DNA of 64,000 bases from Amphirosellinia nigrospora. Its lineage: Eukaryota; Ascomycota; Sordariomycetes; Xylariales; Xylariaceae. The notes beneath the pieces were generated by a model that saw only the letters and a list, made by a program, of their open reading frames with translations, searched no databases and was not told where the DNA came from. The stretch spans positions 1,860,001 to 1,924,000 of the forward strand of contig SCHM01000002.1 in assembly GCA_004123355.1 (NCBI GenBank). Reading direction: 5' to 3'. The translations under genes were made by a program, and so were the position numbers. Each line of letters starts with the position of its first letter. Within the stretch, counting starts at the first letter, position 1. Positions 1 through 12,627 of this stretch are shown piece after piece.

Positions 1-3000
1 TTTCCCCCGTTCCCTCCAGTTACCCCTCGGCACACTTTGCTCCTTCTCCAAGAACTATGAGAAAAACGTTAGGTGTCAACGGGTTTTAGATTTGGATTCT
101 TAATGGAAGCGGTAGCCACTCTTGTTGGGTTATATGGCTATCCATAAAAGGTTGATATATTTACCTCGCCACGTAAGAGGGCATGTGAATATGGCACGTA
201 TGCCTTGAAGATTACATGCCGTTCAACCGCCGAGGATAGAAAACACCACGATAATCTCTCAGCTCTCTTTATTATTTGCGTTCCCCCATTGCCTAGCACC
301 ATCACCGAGCGAGTGACGCCCTGGGCAACCAGACATCGTGATGAGCAGTCACAAATAGCCTGGTTCTGGGACGAGATAGGTAAATCTTACCCAATTATCT
401 CTTATCTCTCGTTGATAAATTAATAATGGATCAAAGTCATATCGCGCGATTAAAAGTGATTGCTTGAAAGTTGAGGTGACATGCGCTCCCTTAGTTCGTG
501 GGTTGCTCTGTTGCCATCGTAGGATAGCCGCCAATACGTGGACATAGTCCATTATTGCCGTCCGCAATTTCAAATAATGGGTTGAAGGCTCTATAGGTCA
601 TTCGACTTAGCAAGGTATCATCTTTACCTATCTGAGGAGAGAGCTCAGGCAACACCGGTCGGTGAAAATAACCAGGTACTATTCTCCCACCGTTGAATAG
701 CGTGAACTTCCACGTAGCTCCCCGGCCATTCGTTGATCGAACCCACGAACAAGTTATCATGTTGCCTTGATTTGTCGAGTGCTTATGTTTGAATACAATC
801 AAACTATACTACTTGATATATTACATCGACATGTTGCATGGCATAAATGACATCATACCCAACTGTCTGGCTGACTTCTTCCGAAACAACATGTCCCAGG
901 ATGAGGCATCTTTAACGATTGCTCCTCAGACGACATCGAGGGCAACTACTCCAATATTGACGTCAGTAGTAGAACCTCGTGTCCTGTTGTTTGATACTAC
1001 ATTTTGTTAGGGACCCTGTGATATACAGCGTAGGCTATATTCAGCTGTCTCTTAGAGATTAATTCCTAATTCATCGACAAAGGCGAGGATCTAAATTATG
1101 GCGTAGACAAAATGTCATCGGGCTCAGGGTACGTGGCAATGAGTGTGAGGAATTGTAGGCTGATTCACTTTGTTACCGCGGTTTGAAAGTTGCCTCTCCT
1201 TTTTGACGTTCTGTTTTTCTACACTAAGCAAGGTAATCTTGGAATGATCTCGCGACGAATTTCCTATACCTCACACTTGCTTTCTAGATGGCTGTAGTTT
1301 ATATAGAAACATTTAAATCTACCAGACCCAGCAGATCTGCCAAATCATACCGTATCATATGGTCCTGCAAGCCCAAGCTTAACATGAATATCAAAGCTGC
1401 AAGCGATTCGGTATAACTATGACGCACATCTGATGTTATACTGCCTATACCGGCCTCGGATATATTGCCTATCGCCATGAAGGCTAGTGCCGGAGCAATA
1501 ATAGTGTGACTGAGTGTTTAACTCTGCGATCTTCAGGGATAGAACCAATGGCAAAGGATCATTAATGCTCTTGAGCACTTAGTATTAATAGATCTGATGT
1601 AGATTCACAACGAAAAGCCACCATTGTGACAGCTGTTTTCTTTGCAACGTGCAGCTTGGTTACGAGTGTTTGAATAGTAATCTCTGTTAAGTATAGTCTA
1701 ATTAAAACGAATTGATCTCACAAGGAATTTCTCAGATCTAGTTGAAAGAGATACAGCAATAGTAGATACATACCTCTTACCTCCATATACGTACCTTGTC
1801 TTAAGATACCTAAGGGAGGTACTTAGTAGGTAGTTACGTGAGGCGACGCGACGCGAGTTACAGCGATTTTATTGAAGGTACTGCATGATATTCGAGGTAT
1901 ATCTATCACCTTATGCATGCTTAATTGAAGATCGATCTCAGTCCACTACGTAATACATGTTGATGACTTGCAGCAACTTCCAGTTATTGTGGCGGGTCTC
2001 AAAAAATGGCTGCAGTTATCAGGCCCAGTCTAGTCCAGATTTTGGTGCGGGAACTAGTGTATAGAAGATTGCCCAATCTGGACGGCATATCCACTACTTT
2101 CAGGGGTCGCCTGCGCTATTTGACGGTCCCCTGCAGCAAGACGCGATACTTCATGATGATCAATTATCCCACCAGCCGTATCAGTGGTACGTCCATAGGT
2201 TAGTATACTAATAGGCTTGTAGGCTGGTATATGTACCTAACCCGGGGCCTGATACTACGAATGTCCTACGTCCGTGCCATGCATCCTTTGGTCCAAGGTG
2301 TCTGAAAAAGAGGCAGAGAACAAGGAACGTTTGCCCATCTTTTCTATACTTGTGGTGTTGTCTAAATGTGTTTTGAACAAAACCAGCACCAGGCCTCGTG
2401 TGTGTCGTTGTTTATTACTTTGCCACATACGGTTGGCGTGGTGCACGACAGTACATGGCTTCGGTGGTGGGCTACGTTACATATATCCATGATACACACC
2501 AAATGTTAGTAGGTATATCATATACACCTTAGGTATAGATATAAATCTTTTTTTCTTTCAAACACTCGTACTCCCGCTGGCCAAGGTACTGCACCCATCT
2601 GTGCGCGATACCGATAGATCACCTACAGATAATACCTTAGGTAAGTAGGTAAAATCACAACCGGACTCTTCTTCGTGATTCTTATTTACAGCTGTGCCCG
2701 CAAACCTTATTGTGCCTGGCCTTGGACTTCTGCCGCTAACCAGACACCAGCTCTAGCCCCCAGCTGTGTTTAATCCGGGTTGTTTCTCTTTTGCCATCAC
2801 ATCACACTTTCGATCTGATATTTTCGATCTCCTCACCAAGAAAAATAATAATAATCTTCATCTTAGCATTTTCCTACCACGGCGGCGACGCTACCCCAGC
2901 ATCAACCATCAACCATCACCTCCCTCCTCCCTACCACTGAATCCGGTTCGCGACGGATAGTAGATATTGTACACCGACCAATTGCGATACGAGAGAAACA

Positions 3001-3411
3001 CGATACCAGCAGCAGAATCCCATAAAAGGGGGACCGTGGATTCAATGACACTCAAGTGAGACTCGACACACGATCCATTGGAGCTCAAGGGTGCAAGTTA
3101 TTGGCAACACTACCTCGATCTCGGCGTCTCGTCGCATCACGGCGCACAGCGCACAACGCAACGCACAGCATCGTACCGCACCGCACCGCACACGACATAG
3201 CGCATACATTACACCACACATCCACGTACACGGACGGTCGGCTTGCTAGCTGAACCACTCAACAGCCTCATCGTCGTCCATTCCTTACTCGTTCGCTTGC
3301 CTGTAGTGGGCCGGCGGCCGCTGAACCACGGCGTGAACCCCCTTCTCCCCGACCAACCTCCCGCCTCATGCGGTTGACCGACGCGCAACCTTCGTGCGAC
3401 TAACCGTCCCA
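1..3411. other. Gene-poor 5' flank, with the leader/promoter of the DOCK gene at its right end
   Basis: I see no supported gene here. Open frames are short, have no recognisable motifs and no splice-site context. The stretch is AT-rich to about 2.7 kb and contains several copies of the short word TAGGTA/TACCTA (around 1795-1835, 2508-2535 and 2635-2652). From about 2760 to 3411 the composition becomes C-rich and A/G-poor, with CA/CG-rich tracts at 3145-3200. This is what a fungal core promoter and long 5' leader look like, and it leads directly into the DOCK start codon at 3412. Confidence 0.5.
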
Positions 3412-6400
3412 ATGCCCTGGCAACCGTTGCCTCGTATTGCCTTTGCTGTTGCCACGTACCCTTTCGAGACTAAAGCCGACAACGAGCTGCCCCTTGAGAT
3501 CGGCGATGACCTCTATATCATTGAAGAGACGCCTGACGGCCGGTGGCTGCGTGGTTACTTGCTAGCGCCGCCTTCACTCCTTGCTGGTCTGACGTCTGTA
3601 CGGGCCATAGCCTCGAGGCCCGTGTCTTCTCGGGTATCTTCCCTCGTAGCTGCGTCGAGGTACGTGAAGTTCTAGGTGACGGCGACAACGGCGAAAATCA
3701 AGATGGTGAAACATTTCACGGAAGTGACCAGAACACGTCCCAGCGCTGCAGCGACTCAGGGAAGAGTGGGATTGTTTCAAACAATTGGAAACAAGACCAA
3801 GAGGTGGATAATAGAAAGATCAAATCTCATCAGGAACAATCAGGATTGAGCCCTGAATTGTCTCAATATGGCCAAATATCCAGAGCTGTGGGCACAAGTT
3901 CGCCTTCGGGCAAGCCACCGGCTCCGGTTCCTGTGATAAGCTTGGGCGACGAGACACCAATGTCCATCAATGAACCTCTGATCGACGAGATAGCTTCCTG
4001 CTTAAGGAATGGCACTCAACAAATTTCCACGAGTTGCTCTTAACCCGACAATACACAAAACTTGAGAGAGTGTCACAATTGGTTCAGACTATTGATTTGG
4101 CGCGGCGGCAGTTACTGCACAGTCTCCTTACCGATCGTGAAGCGGCTGCTCTAAGAGAGAACACTGTCTGGGATTTAGTGCGAGGAAACAAATTATGCAG
4201 CGGAGAAGTCATTGTGCGAGACCCTGCACAACGCGGGAAGGTCCTGGTCGGTACAGACTCTGTTATAGATATTACTAAACTACAATCTATTATGAGCCTA
4301 CTCGAAGAGCCGCCGCTTCCTCATGTCGAGTCTACGTCTCTGCATCATTTGATGGTGGACATCAAGAGCTTTGCCGGATCTTCGAATGAGACTGCCACCC
4401 TGGACCTGTACCTAGTTACCAAATCCGTCAAGGGCTTGGTAACCACGCTCACTGAGACTTATACAGTTGAGGTGTCCCTGGTGTATCATGGGCTACACGG
4501 CCAGGGATACACAAATGCGTACCTTGTTCACTGACCTGACTTCGGCTGATATTGGAGATGGGCCATCTGCAGACTCAGAATTGTTTCTTGTCGTTAAGGT
4601 CCGCGCGCCCCAGCAGATTACTGGAGGAAAGCCCCCCTCGAGGTCCGGATCTTTCGGACAGCCAAATACCTCATTCGCAAAAGATAAGCCACCCTCTTCC
4701 ACCGGCGCAAAAGCTTCTAGGAGAAGTTTAATGTGGGGATCAACAAGGTCGGCATTCTCTCGGGGAGGAACAAAACTTGACGCTCTGTCGGAACACCCTG
4801 ATGAACAAGAGAGTGCTAGTGGAAACCTCCCGACACGGATGGTGCGGCCCTCCAGCACCGCAGGTTCTGCTTCGGGACGCACCTCGTGGAGGGCTCGCAG
4901 CAAATACAGATTGCTGCCAGCCGGCTAGTTGGTGCTGGTGTGCTTAACCTTAAATCTTCAATGAAAGAAGGAGAAGAGTCGGAACAGGTAATCACAATCT
5001 GGTCGCAAAGCCCAGTGGTAGGCTCTGAAATGCTTGACACAACCAAAGATTGGGATAATCTAGTCCGTGACATCTTAGATAGCGAGTCTGGTCATTATGA
5101 GAAGTCGAAAACGGCGGAAAGACTCCTAGTCCACTTGAAATCATTCGACCATTCCGACGCGGATCTACTGATCAAATCAACTCCCACTCTCTTATCCGCC
5201 ATTAACAAAACCAGCAAAATGGGTTTCTCCGGAGCACCAACCAAACCACGATCCGATATCTATATCACTATCAACGAGGCTCTTTTAGCTCGACAGAATC
5301 TCATTTCACGCTATGGAGGAAGTGCTACCCACTCTCTAGCAACGTACTCGGAAGAATCTAGTCGTCTCGGTAAATGTGCGCCGACAGTCTGGGGAGCGAA
5401 TCGAGTCTTGTATTTTTCCATCCTCGAACTCACCCCATTTACGACCTGGACGTCATTCGCTGTCCAACGTGGCGAACGATGGAGCCAGACTTTGCGGCTT
5501 TCTCTCTCGCCCCTGATGTGACAACTTCTCATGTTGTGCTAACGTATCAGACTGCCGAGTACTCCCTTCGCAATGGCGTACTTGCTCTTTGGGATCATCA
5601 AGCATTCATGAGTGACGGTTTGCATTCCTTGTTGCTGTACCGAATCGATGAATACCTCAAAATCCGCGACCAGACTCTACAGGGAAGGGGGGTATTTATC
5701 TCTCCCATGGAGCGCGCGAATTGACTCTCTGAGGTAACGGGGCCACTCGCTGTTCTCGTGTCCGAGTCATATCTTTGCACACAAAGTTTTCGCAAGATCG
5801 CACGATTCTTGGCCTGCTAAAATGGAGGGATGGTCCGAAAAGCGAAGTCTCTACCCTGTTGCGTCAACTTATGTTTGTGCCGGAAATTGAAGTCGTCAAG
5901 CTTTTGAGCGATGTACTCGATTCTCTATTTGGCATTCTTGTTGAACACCAAGGAAACGACGAGTTTGAGGATTTGGTGTTCACTGCGCTGGGTCAGAGTA
6001 CTTGGTATAGTTCATGATCGGCGCTTTAACGTGAGCCCCTTGGTCGATCAGTATGCAGAAAGTAGATTCAACTACCCTTTTGCAACACCATGTCTGGTCA
6101 GGTCATTCACAAGGCTGCTTACCAAGCCCACTGAGCCGACACAGCTCGGAAACTTCGTGCGACTTTGAAAGTTGTTCGACACATCCTCAAGTTCATCACC
6201 CATGCGCGAGGACAACAGAAGGTCAAGGAGGCTGGGATTGGAATTACTGGATCAACTCCTGGCTTTACGAGACATTTGCAGAGTATTTTTTAAGGCTCTG
6301 GACTCGATGATGCGTAGTACCGCACCAGTGCTTGTCGGCAGTCAAACTCTAGCGGTCCAGCATTTTCACACCTGGTTGCCTGAACTTGCAGGCTTATTGA

Positions 6401-9400
6401 CTACTGAGGAAATCCTTCACATTGCCATAGATTTTATGGATTCCTGTGCCTTAGTGAAAGGAAAGCTGGTGCTTTATAAACTCATCCTGATCATTAATTC
6501 AAAGTTGGATCTTTTCGCTCAACCGGAACAGCGATCAGCTCTCAGTGCTAACACGGTCCGATGGATTGCGCCTCATTGGGGCCGTACTGATGAGGTAACA
6601 GAGCAGTGGAAAGATCAAGTCCGACTATGTGCTCGGTACTGGCCAGTCAAATCCACTATTTGAACTCAGAGATTCCGACTATATACCGAAGATAGTGGAC
6701 TCATTCCTAGCTATTCAATCTACCGAACGGAAACCAAAGGACAGATTTTCACTTCTCCCAACTTCATACCCGTTTCCTAGCAAACCACTGCCAGCTGAGC
6801 CAGTATACTTCGACGAATCCTTGATCGAACTTTCTGCATTGTTGTCCGCATCGTCGAACGCACCTAACGGATGCAGCTCGAGCTGTCTGTGACGATATCA
6901 CGAACGTGCTAAAAAATACTCTTCAAGTCCACTTGAGCATTCTGCAGGGCGAAGCCTTCCCTTTAAATGTTTAGCGTTTACGCTATCATCACAAATCGAC
7001 CTTAAGAACTTTGCAATACTTGCCTCCATTCTCTTGATTCCGGATGCCCGACCCGGATGACGCCGAAGACTTCGACACAGAACTGTGGCGTTGTTCTTCA
7101 TGACCTTACTCAAGCTTGTGGTATGGGTGTGTTGGCACTCGAGATATTTCCAGAGCAGAAACGAAGGCTGTCTGGAAGATCGCCGGCGATGTACGTAAGG
7201 AAGGCGCCAAACTTCTCAGACAAACATGGGAAGCCATTGGCTGGGAAACGACTGCTGATGAGCGAATGCGCTATGGACTCCCAAATTTGACAAGAATGGG
7301 CGGCTATCAAGTCCAATATGTACCAACCTTGTGGGCCCGATTGTTCAACTTTGTCTAAGCGTTCATGGGGATCTCCGAAAAGCGGCGGTTGAGGTCCTGC
7401 AAACCATGATTGTCAGTGAATGGACTTTGAGCGAAGACTTATCCGTCATCCAAACTGAGATGATCGATTGTTTGGACTCGTTCTTTAAAAATCAAGTGAT
7501 GACGGACAGCATCATGCAAAGCTCTTTATTCAAGAGCTTTTCGAGCATTTCGACTCTCTGTCACTTATTGAGAACGACCCTCTCTATGCTGCCCTTAGAG
7601 AGCTGGTTGAAAGTCTTGATGTTTTCCTGGATTTGTTGCTGCTGTCCACAGTGGCGACGCAAATGGAGAAGCCTCTAACCTGATTAACCGCCTTGAATAA
7701 TGCGATTTTCGGGACATGCACAAAGAAGACATATTATTCGATATGTCCACCAGCTTGCCGCATTACAGCGTGGTATAGGAAACCATACGGAAGCCGGCTT
7801 AGCTTTACGGCTTCATGCGGATTGTATGACTGGGATCCTACTTCTATGACACCTGCACTATCCGAGCCAAATTTCCTGAGCAGTCGCATTTTGAGCGGAA
7901 GGAGCGCATTTCTTCGAGATGATCAAGCATTTCGAGGACGGTGAAGCTTGGAGCAGTGCTCTCGCCTCGTACAGTGAACTTCGTACACAGTATGAGAGAA
8001 ACATCTTCGATTTTGCCAAGTTGGCCAGAACAGAGAGAGCGATTGCCACTATTTACGAAACCCTAACAAAGAGCGATAACCTTATACCAAAGTACTTTAA
8101 GGTTATGTTCAAAGGACTCGGCTTCCCCATCAACGTGCGAGACAGGGCATATGTGTACGAGGGGTCGTATGGGGAAACACCGCGTTCACAGATCGGATGC
8201 AGGAACAATACCAAGCCGCACAGATTCTCACCAATGGTGACGTAGATAGCGAGGTTGAAGGACAATATCTGATCGTCTCAGCCATTTCTCCACATCGCGA
8301 TCTTCAACATCAAGTCTTCCAGCGCGCTCGTGTAGTAAACCAATCCGCGACTTCTTGCTCTCGAGCAACCCCCAGAAATTCTCAGTATCCTCTAAACGCA
8401 ATACCAGCGGTCCGGTCACAGAACATTACGCCGAAAAAATCGTGTACACCACTAGTGAGGCATTTCCTCAATCTTGCGACGTAATGAGATCATAGAGGTT
8501 GATCACATTAAGTTGAATGCCAAAGACGGGATTGGAACGGATTGCGCGAAAAACTCAAGAGATGACAGCAGTTGAACGCCAACTAGCCGATAACCAAGAC
8601 AATGTCGATCTTGCACAGTTGATGATTGGCGCAATTAGCATCTCGGTTCTTCCTGACTCGGAAAGCAGCGTTGTGTGTTACCGAAAGTTATTGCCGTTGT
8701 TGACCTGGAAGACGTAGATGAGGTGGAAACCGAGCTAAGGCCAGCAAGATAATGCCATCAGAACTGCATTAGTTGATCATGCAATTATGATTAAGCGTTC
8801 CCTTACTGGCTTTGCAGGAAGCTCGAATCAGATTCTGGCACGAGGATACCAGGATTGTATCCACGTAAGTATCGATAGTACCGTTCTTGGACAACCATCC
8901 TTTCTAACTTGATTCGCAGAATTCCTATCAACTTTTGCACCGGAAATTGCTATCTTCGCACCAACCACATCACAGAGAGATACCAACCCTGGGCCATCAC
9001 CCACAGGAGAGAGTGGACAGACGAGAGGGATTATACGTACCTCGCTGACGAATGGTACTGGTATTGTGGAAGAAGCGTCTACTGTGCAGCCGATAGCCCT
9101 GCGGCAGCGCGGCGCTCGACTCAGTTTCCTTGGCGCAAGACAAAAGGACCCCGGCAGTCAAACGGGGAAACCCAAGTTTTAGCCCAGTTACTGGAGAGAG
9201 CAGCGAATCCAACAGCCAATACAGCAAGAGCAAAGATAACCTGAATCGAGTATTGCGTTCGCAGTCAATTGATACCAACCCAGGCTCCAACCATCCTCCT
9301 AAGAATGGCAGTATTGATGTTACGGGATCAGCGTCCGTCCAGGACCGTTCACGTAAAAGTAAGGACCTAGTCAACATTGTGGAGGGAGACTTTGGTCGAT

Positions 9401-9519
9401 CTATCGAAAACGGCGTTTTGAGAATGGGATCTGTTAGAAAGCGACTAAGCATGTTGAGACTAGGGAAAAAACCGAGCAGATCAAATGGAATCGTGGGAAG
9501 TGTACACGAAGAAAACTAA
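3412..9519 (+). CDS. DOCK-family guanine nucleotide exchange factor, interrupted by many single-base frameshifts
   Basis: Probable activator of Rho/Rac-type GTPases at the cell cortex, of the SH3-containing DOCK/CED-5 type. The start ATG at 3412 opens an SH3-like segment (AVATYPFETKADNELPLEIG, residues about 13-32, then DDLYIIEET and GRWLRGYLL). Further on come a DHR1/C2-like region around 5100-5700 (SKMGFSGAPTKPRSDIYI; LALWDHQAFMSDGLHSLLLY) and a DHR2 catalytic region around 7700-8720 (KVMFKGLGFPINVRDRAYVY; ERIARKTQEMTAVERQLADN; AQLMIGAISISVLPDS). It ends in a Ser/Lys-rich tail with the stop at 9517-9519. One intron is clear at 8865-8919 (GTAAGT...TCTAAC...CGCAG). At least fifteen frame changes are needed, mostly one missing base in a run, for example near 3600 (GGG), 4012 (AGGA), 6130 and 6684 (CCGAC where CCGGAC restores the frame), 7333, and one extra T near 6290. 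Family identity is secure; whether the locus is functional is not. Confidence 0.8.
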
Positions 9520-10273
9520 TCATATTAAGGTGAAGATGAAAGGCTTAGTCGCAGTGGATCCTCGACAATTGCATGTCATGGCTTGTTGACCAAACCTTGA
9601 ACCCTTTGGGATACCAACAAGTTTGGACTTGAGCCTCTGCAGGTCGGCGCCCTGGATAATTCCCCAGGGAGGAAAGGAGCAAAGGAGTTACATCGGCTTG
9701 TACTGCATCGGCTTAGGTAGCGGGATGCTATTGTCTTAAAGGTCATTTGGTTTGAGGAAAATCCCCAGCCTGTACGTTGCTGGCGGGGGCCATGCTTTTG
9801 TCTGGATTTGCATAGGGCATACCCGAATGGCTCGTTCAGCCACGGAGTTCTTGTGTAATTATTAGGTGTCGATCTGTACAACGATGGATTGTCCGAGGCA
9901 CATTTCGTACATATGTGTACATAATGAAAAAAAATCTTGCGAGCAAGCACACTTATCAGATGTGATTGTGCAATATGTAGTGACAATTGCGCCCATCGGA
10001 GTTGATCTCTCTTGGCCATGAAAAATCTCCCCAAGCTGGCCAAATACCCATACCCGGTTCTACAGCAATATTGTCGAAAAGCAAAACCGGGTAAAATAAA
10101 ATTGTATCGTGTGCGACGATGGCGCGGTTACCTGTGTATTTGTATTAACAGGGGTATGCTGAAAACCCGACCAGGCCAGCACACCGTAAATTAGCCATTA
10201 AGTCCTAGATCTACCATGTTCTCCGGTATTCCCGTGTCTATACGGAGTATCTAGACGTGCAATAGGGCTACAA

Positions 10274-10313
10274 AACACTTATTAACACTTATTAACACTT
10301 GTTAACACTTATT
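10274..10313. repeat. Four-copy 10-bp tandem repeat
   Basis: The unit AACACTTATT occurs four times in a row at 10274-10283, 10284-10293, 10294-10303 (with one change, TGTT for TATT) and 10304-10313, followed by a partial AACAG. It lies in non-coding DNA. Confidence 0.9.
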
Positions 10314-11540
10314 AACAGAGCAGTGGATGACCAAATACTAAACCTTTCGGAGTTCCACAATGTCAAAACGGGTAACGTTGAACTACCGAATGTGGAGGTG
10401 ACGAAATCTGACGTGTAGCTACGCGCAATGCCTACCTCACCATCCCCCATCCTTTGACAAGAAGGTTTGTAAAATGGCGAATTTACCTTGCGGCAATAAA
10501 TCTGAAGATAGTGCGATGTGGTGCTCTGCTGTGAAATCAAATGGGTGTTCCCCTCCGCGCTTTTAATACACTAAGTAAAGCTACTTGCATGAGAGGCACA
10601 TCGACACCTCCCTACAAAGGTCGGGATCGGCTCTGGTGTTTATCTATCGGAGGCAGGCAAGCATCGGAACCGCCTTAGTGGAACTTTGAAGTGTTGGAGA
10701 CTGAAGGGTGGCTTGACTCAGGGCATCGATTTGAAGAACGAGAATTGAGGAGAACATTTCTACTATGTACGCTTGTAACGGCTTCTGGTTCGAAAGCGAA
10801 GAACTAAACTGAAAAATGTGTAGATGTTGACCGTCCTATTTGAACGAACTCGGATAGACGGCGGGCAAGCTAGTCTATGGCCTTAGGTAGTAGGTAAACT
10901 GAGTCGTGATAAACTACTTTAATAAGCTAGACTAGGGAACAAATAGCTCCGTAGATTGTCGATCTACTCGCTTCTTGGCTTGTGTAAGCGGCGCATAAAG
11001 AGTGGGATACTGGGATATTGGTGGGAAATAGGGGAGATCCAAGGAGGATCCTTATGCTGTGGCCGTCGATGCCTCATGTGGTTTTTTCTTTCTTTCTTTC
11101 TTTTAGCTCACCTATCCTGGACGCGAAGTCCTACAAATAGACATGACTTCGGTATTGAGTTAATCATATTAGTCCCGTCGTCCCGTTCAAGACCAAACGC
11201 GAAGTCGCCTTCCAGCCAATTAGCATAAGAGATATCGATGCCAGGCTAACTGCATATGTGCTTCGTGTCATCAGCCATATAAGCCAGCCCAAGCTAGGAC
11301 TTATTATAGTGTTTTTGTCACGCCGCTTACCTGGGTGGTGGAATGAGCTGAGCCCATTATTTCGATAGGCGCATTTTCTGGGCTTATCATGCAGCAGATA
11401 GTCTTCACTCACATGTTCGTCCCGCCATTCGTACGGCACTACTGAGGTAGGTAGCCTCAACGTGTCTCCATCGTGGCATAAGCCGGTGCCATGCTACTAC
11501 TGCAAGGGGAGAACACACTTGGCTTTACTCAGTAGTTATT

Positions 11541-11547
11541 CACTCGC
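11541..11547. repeat. Left target-site duplication of the fold-back element
   Basis: CACTCGC directly precedes the left terminal inverted repeat (CAGAGTGGG...) and matches the seven bases directly after the right end (11802-11808). This is the signature of a cut-and-paste insertion. Confidence 0.7.
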
Positions 11548-11801
11548 CAGAGTGGGTACACCAAAACACCACACACATACCCCGGCTCTCTTAACTCCTA
11601 CTGCTTTGCAGTCGAATAAAACAGTCAAATACAATAGGGAAATAAATTGAAATTTGTTTCTATAATCAATAACACCTAAATAACAGTTTTTGTGTTTTCC
11701 TGTAATTTTCAAGATTTTATTTGCCTGTTTGAACTAACTGCGAAATCATAGAGTCTAAGAGGCTGGGTGTAAACGTGTGGTGTTTTGGTGTACCCACTCT
11801 G
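11548..11801. mobile_element. 254-bp non-autonomous TIR element (MITE-like, hAT-type ends), nearly a full palindrome
   Basis: The left end reads CAGAGTGGGTACACCAAAAC followed by ACCACAC. The right end (about 11775-11801) is its exact reverse complement over 27 bases. Beyond the perfect arms the two halves keep pairing imperfectly towards the centre: CTACTGCTTTGCAGT near 11600 against the complement of ACTGCGAAATCATAG near 11740, and ACAGTCAAATA against the complement of ATTTGCCTGTTT. The whole element can therefore fold into one long hairpin around an AT-rich centre near 11670. It is bounded by a 7-bp direct repeat. It has no transposase ORF. The CAG...CTG ends resemble hAT transposons, although those normally make 8-bp duplications, so the superfamily is only suggested. 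I saw no second copy in the window. Confidence 0.75.
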
Positions 11802-11808
11802 CACTCGC
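11802..11808. repeat. Right target-site duplication of the fold-back element
   Basis: CACTCGC directly follows the right terminal inverted repeat (...CCCACTCTG) and is identical to 11541-11547 on the other side of the element. Confidence 0.7.
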
Positions 11809-12627
11809 TGCAGTTCGAGGGCACGGCGCCATTGGCCCGAGGTCAGCGAATTGGAGAGCTGATCTACCGGCTTGGCAGGTTTGGGGACTTCACAGATAAC
11901 AGGCCCGAGTAAGATCGTCATAGGCACTGACAAACTCGTCGTGGCCAGCTCCACCGAGGGACCTCTTAGTGATAGTCTTAATACTTTACCGGGCCTAGCG
12001 CGCAGCAGGGGGCAGGCCATGGGCGGAATATTACCTAGGTAGGTAGAATATAGAATATAGGCAGGACGCGGACTTTGAAATGGGGCTAGCACCCACCTGT
12101 CCACCTGTCAGTGGGCTCGCTGCTGCTGCATTGCACCGAAATACGGGGGATCCCAATTGAAATCTTTTAAGGTTAATCTTTTTGCGCTGCCGTCCAAATT
12201 GCATTCTTCTACTGGCATTTACATTTATCCCTCCTACCTTTTGTACTGTACTCTTGTACTCGCGGCATGGCATTGTAGATACCATCCGTGTCATCACCAT
12301 CACCTCTTTTCTTCTCTTGCGGCTTGTCCGCTGGCCGTTTTCTTTGTTTCACGTATAATTGGACCACAGTGCCGCATCACTTTGGATATTAGCCCCTTAT
12401 ATCATTGCTTCTTTTGGGGTCTGCGTTTCCCCGGCCTCTGCCAAGCTCGACAACTCGATCGTTTTCACGCGGGTCGATAACAATCGCAACGCGGTGGCTG
12501 CTCGCTCCGGCGCGCCCACGCCCACGCTCACGCTCACGGGGACATTCATCCCATTGCAACCCGCCCGACCAATATGCTTAGAAGAGTCTCGTCGACTGTG
12601 AGGTAATAGCAGCTAAGCTATATTATA

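Larger units (their letters stand above)
9520..12627. other. Intergenic region between DOCK and the glycosyltransferase-like gene
   Basis: No supported coding gene. The region holds a 10-bp tandem repeat (10274-10313), a TTTC microsatellite near 11088-11104, and a 254-bp fold-back element at 11548-11801 with flanking direct repeats. The last 600 bases (about 12000-12627) are CT-rich with ACCTAGGTAGGTAG near 12035 and presumably carry the promoter of the gene that starts at 12628. Confidence 0.5.

Noticed and set aside
2255-2492. Overlapping open frames on both strands
   Set aside because: Both are short, mirror each other and have no protein-like composition or splice context.
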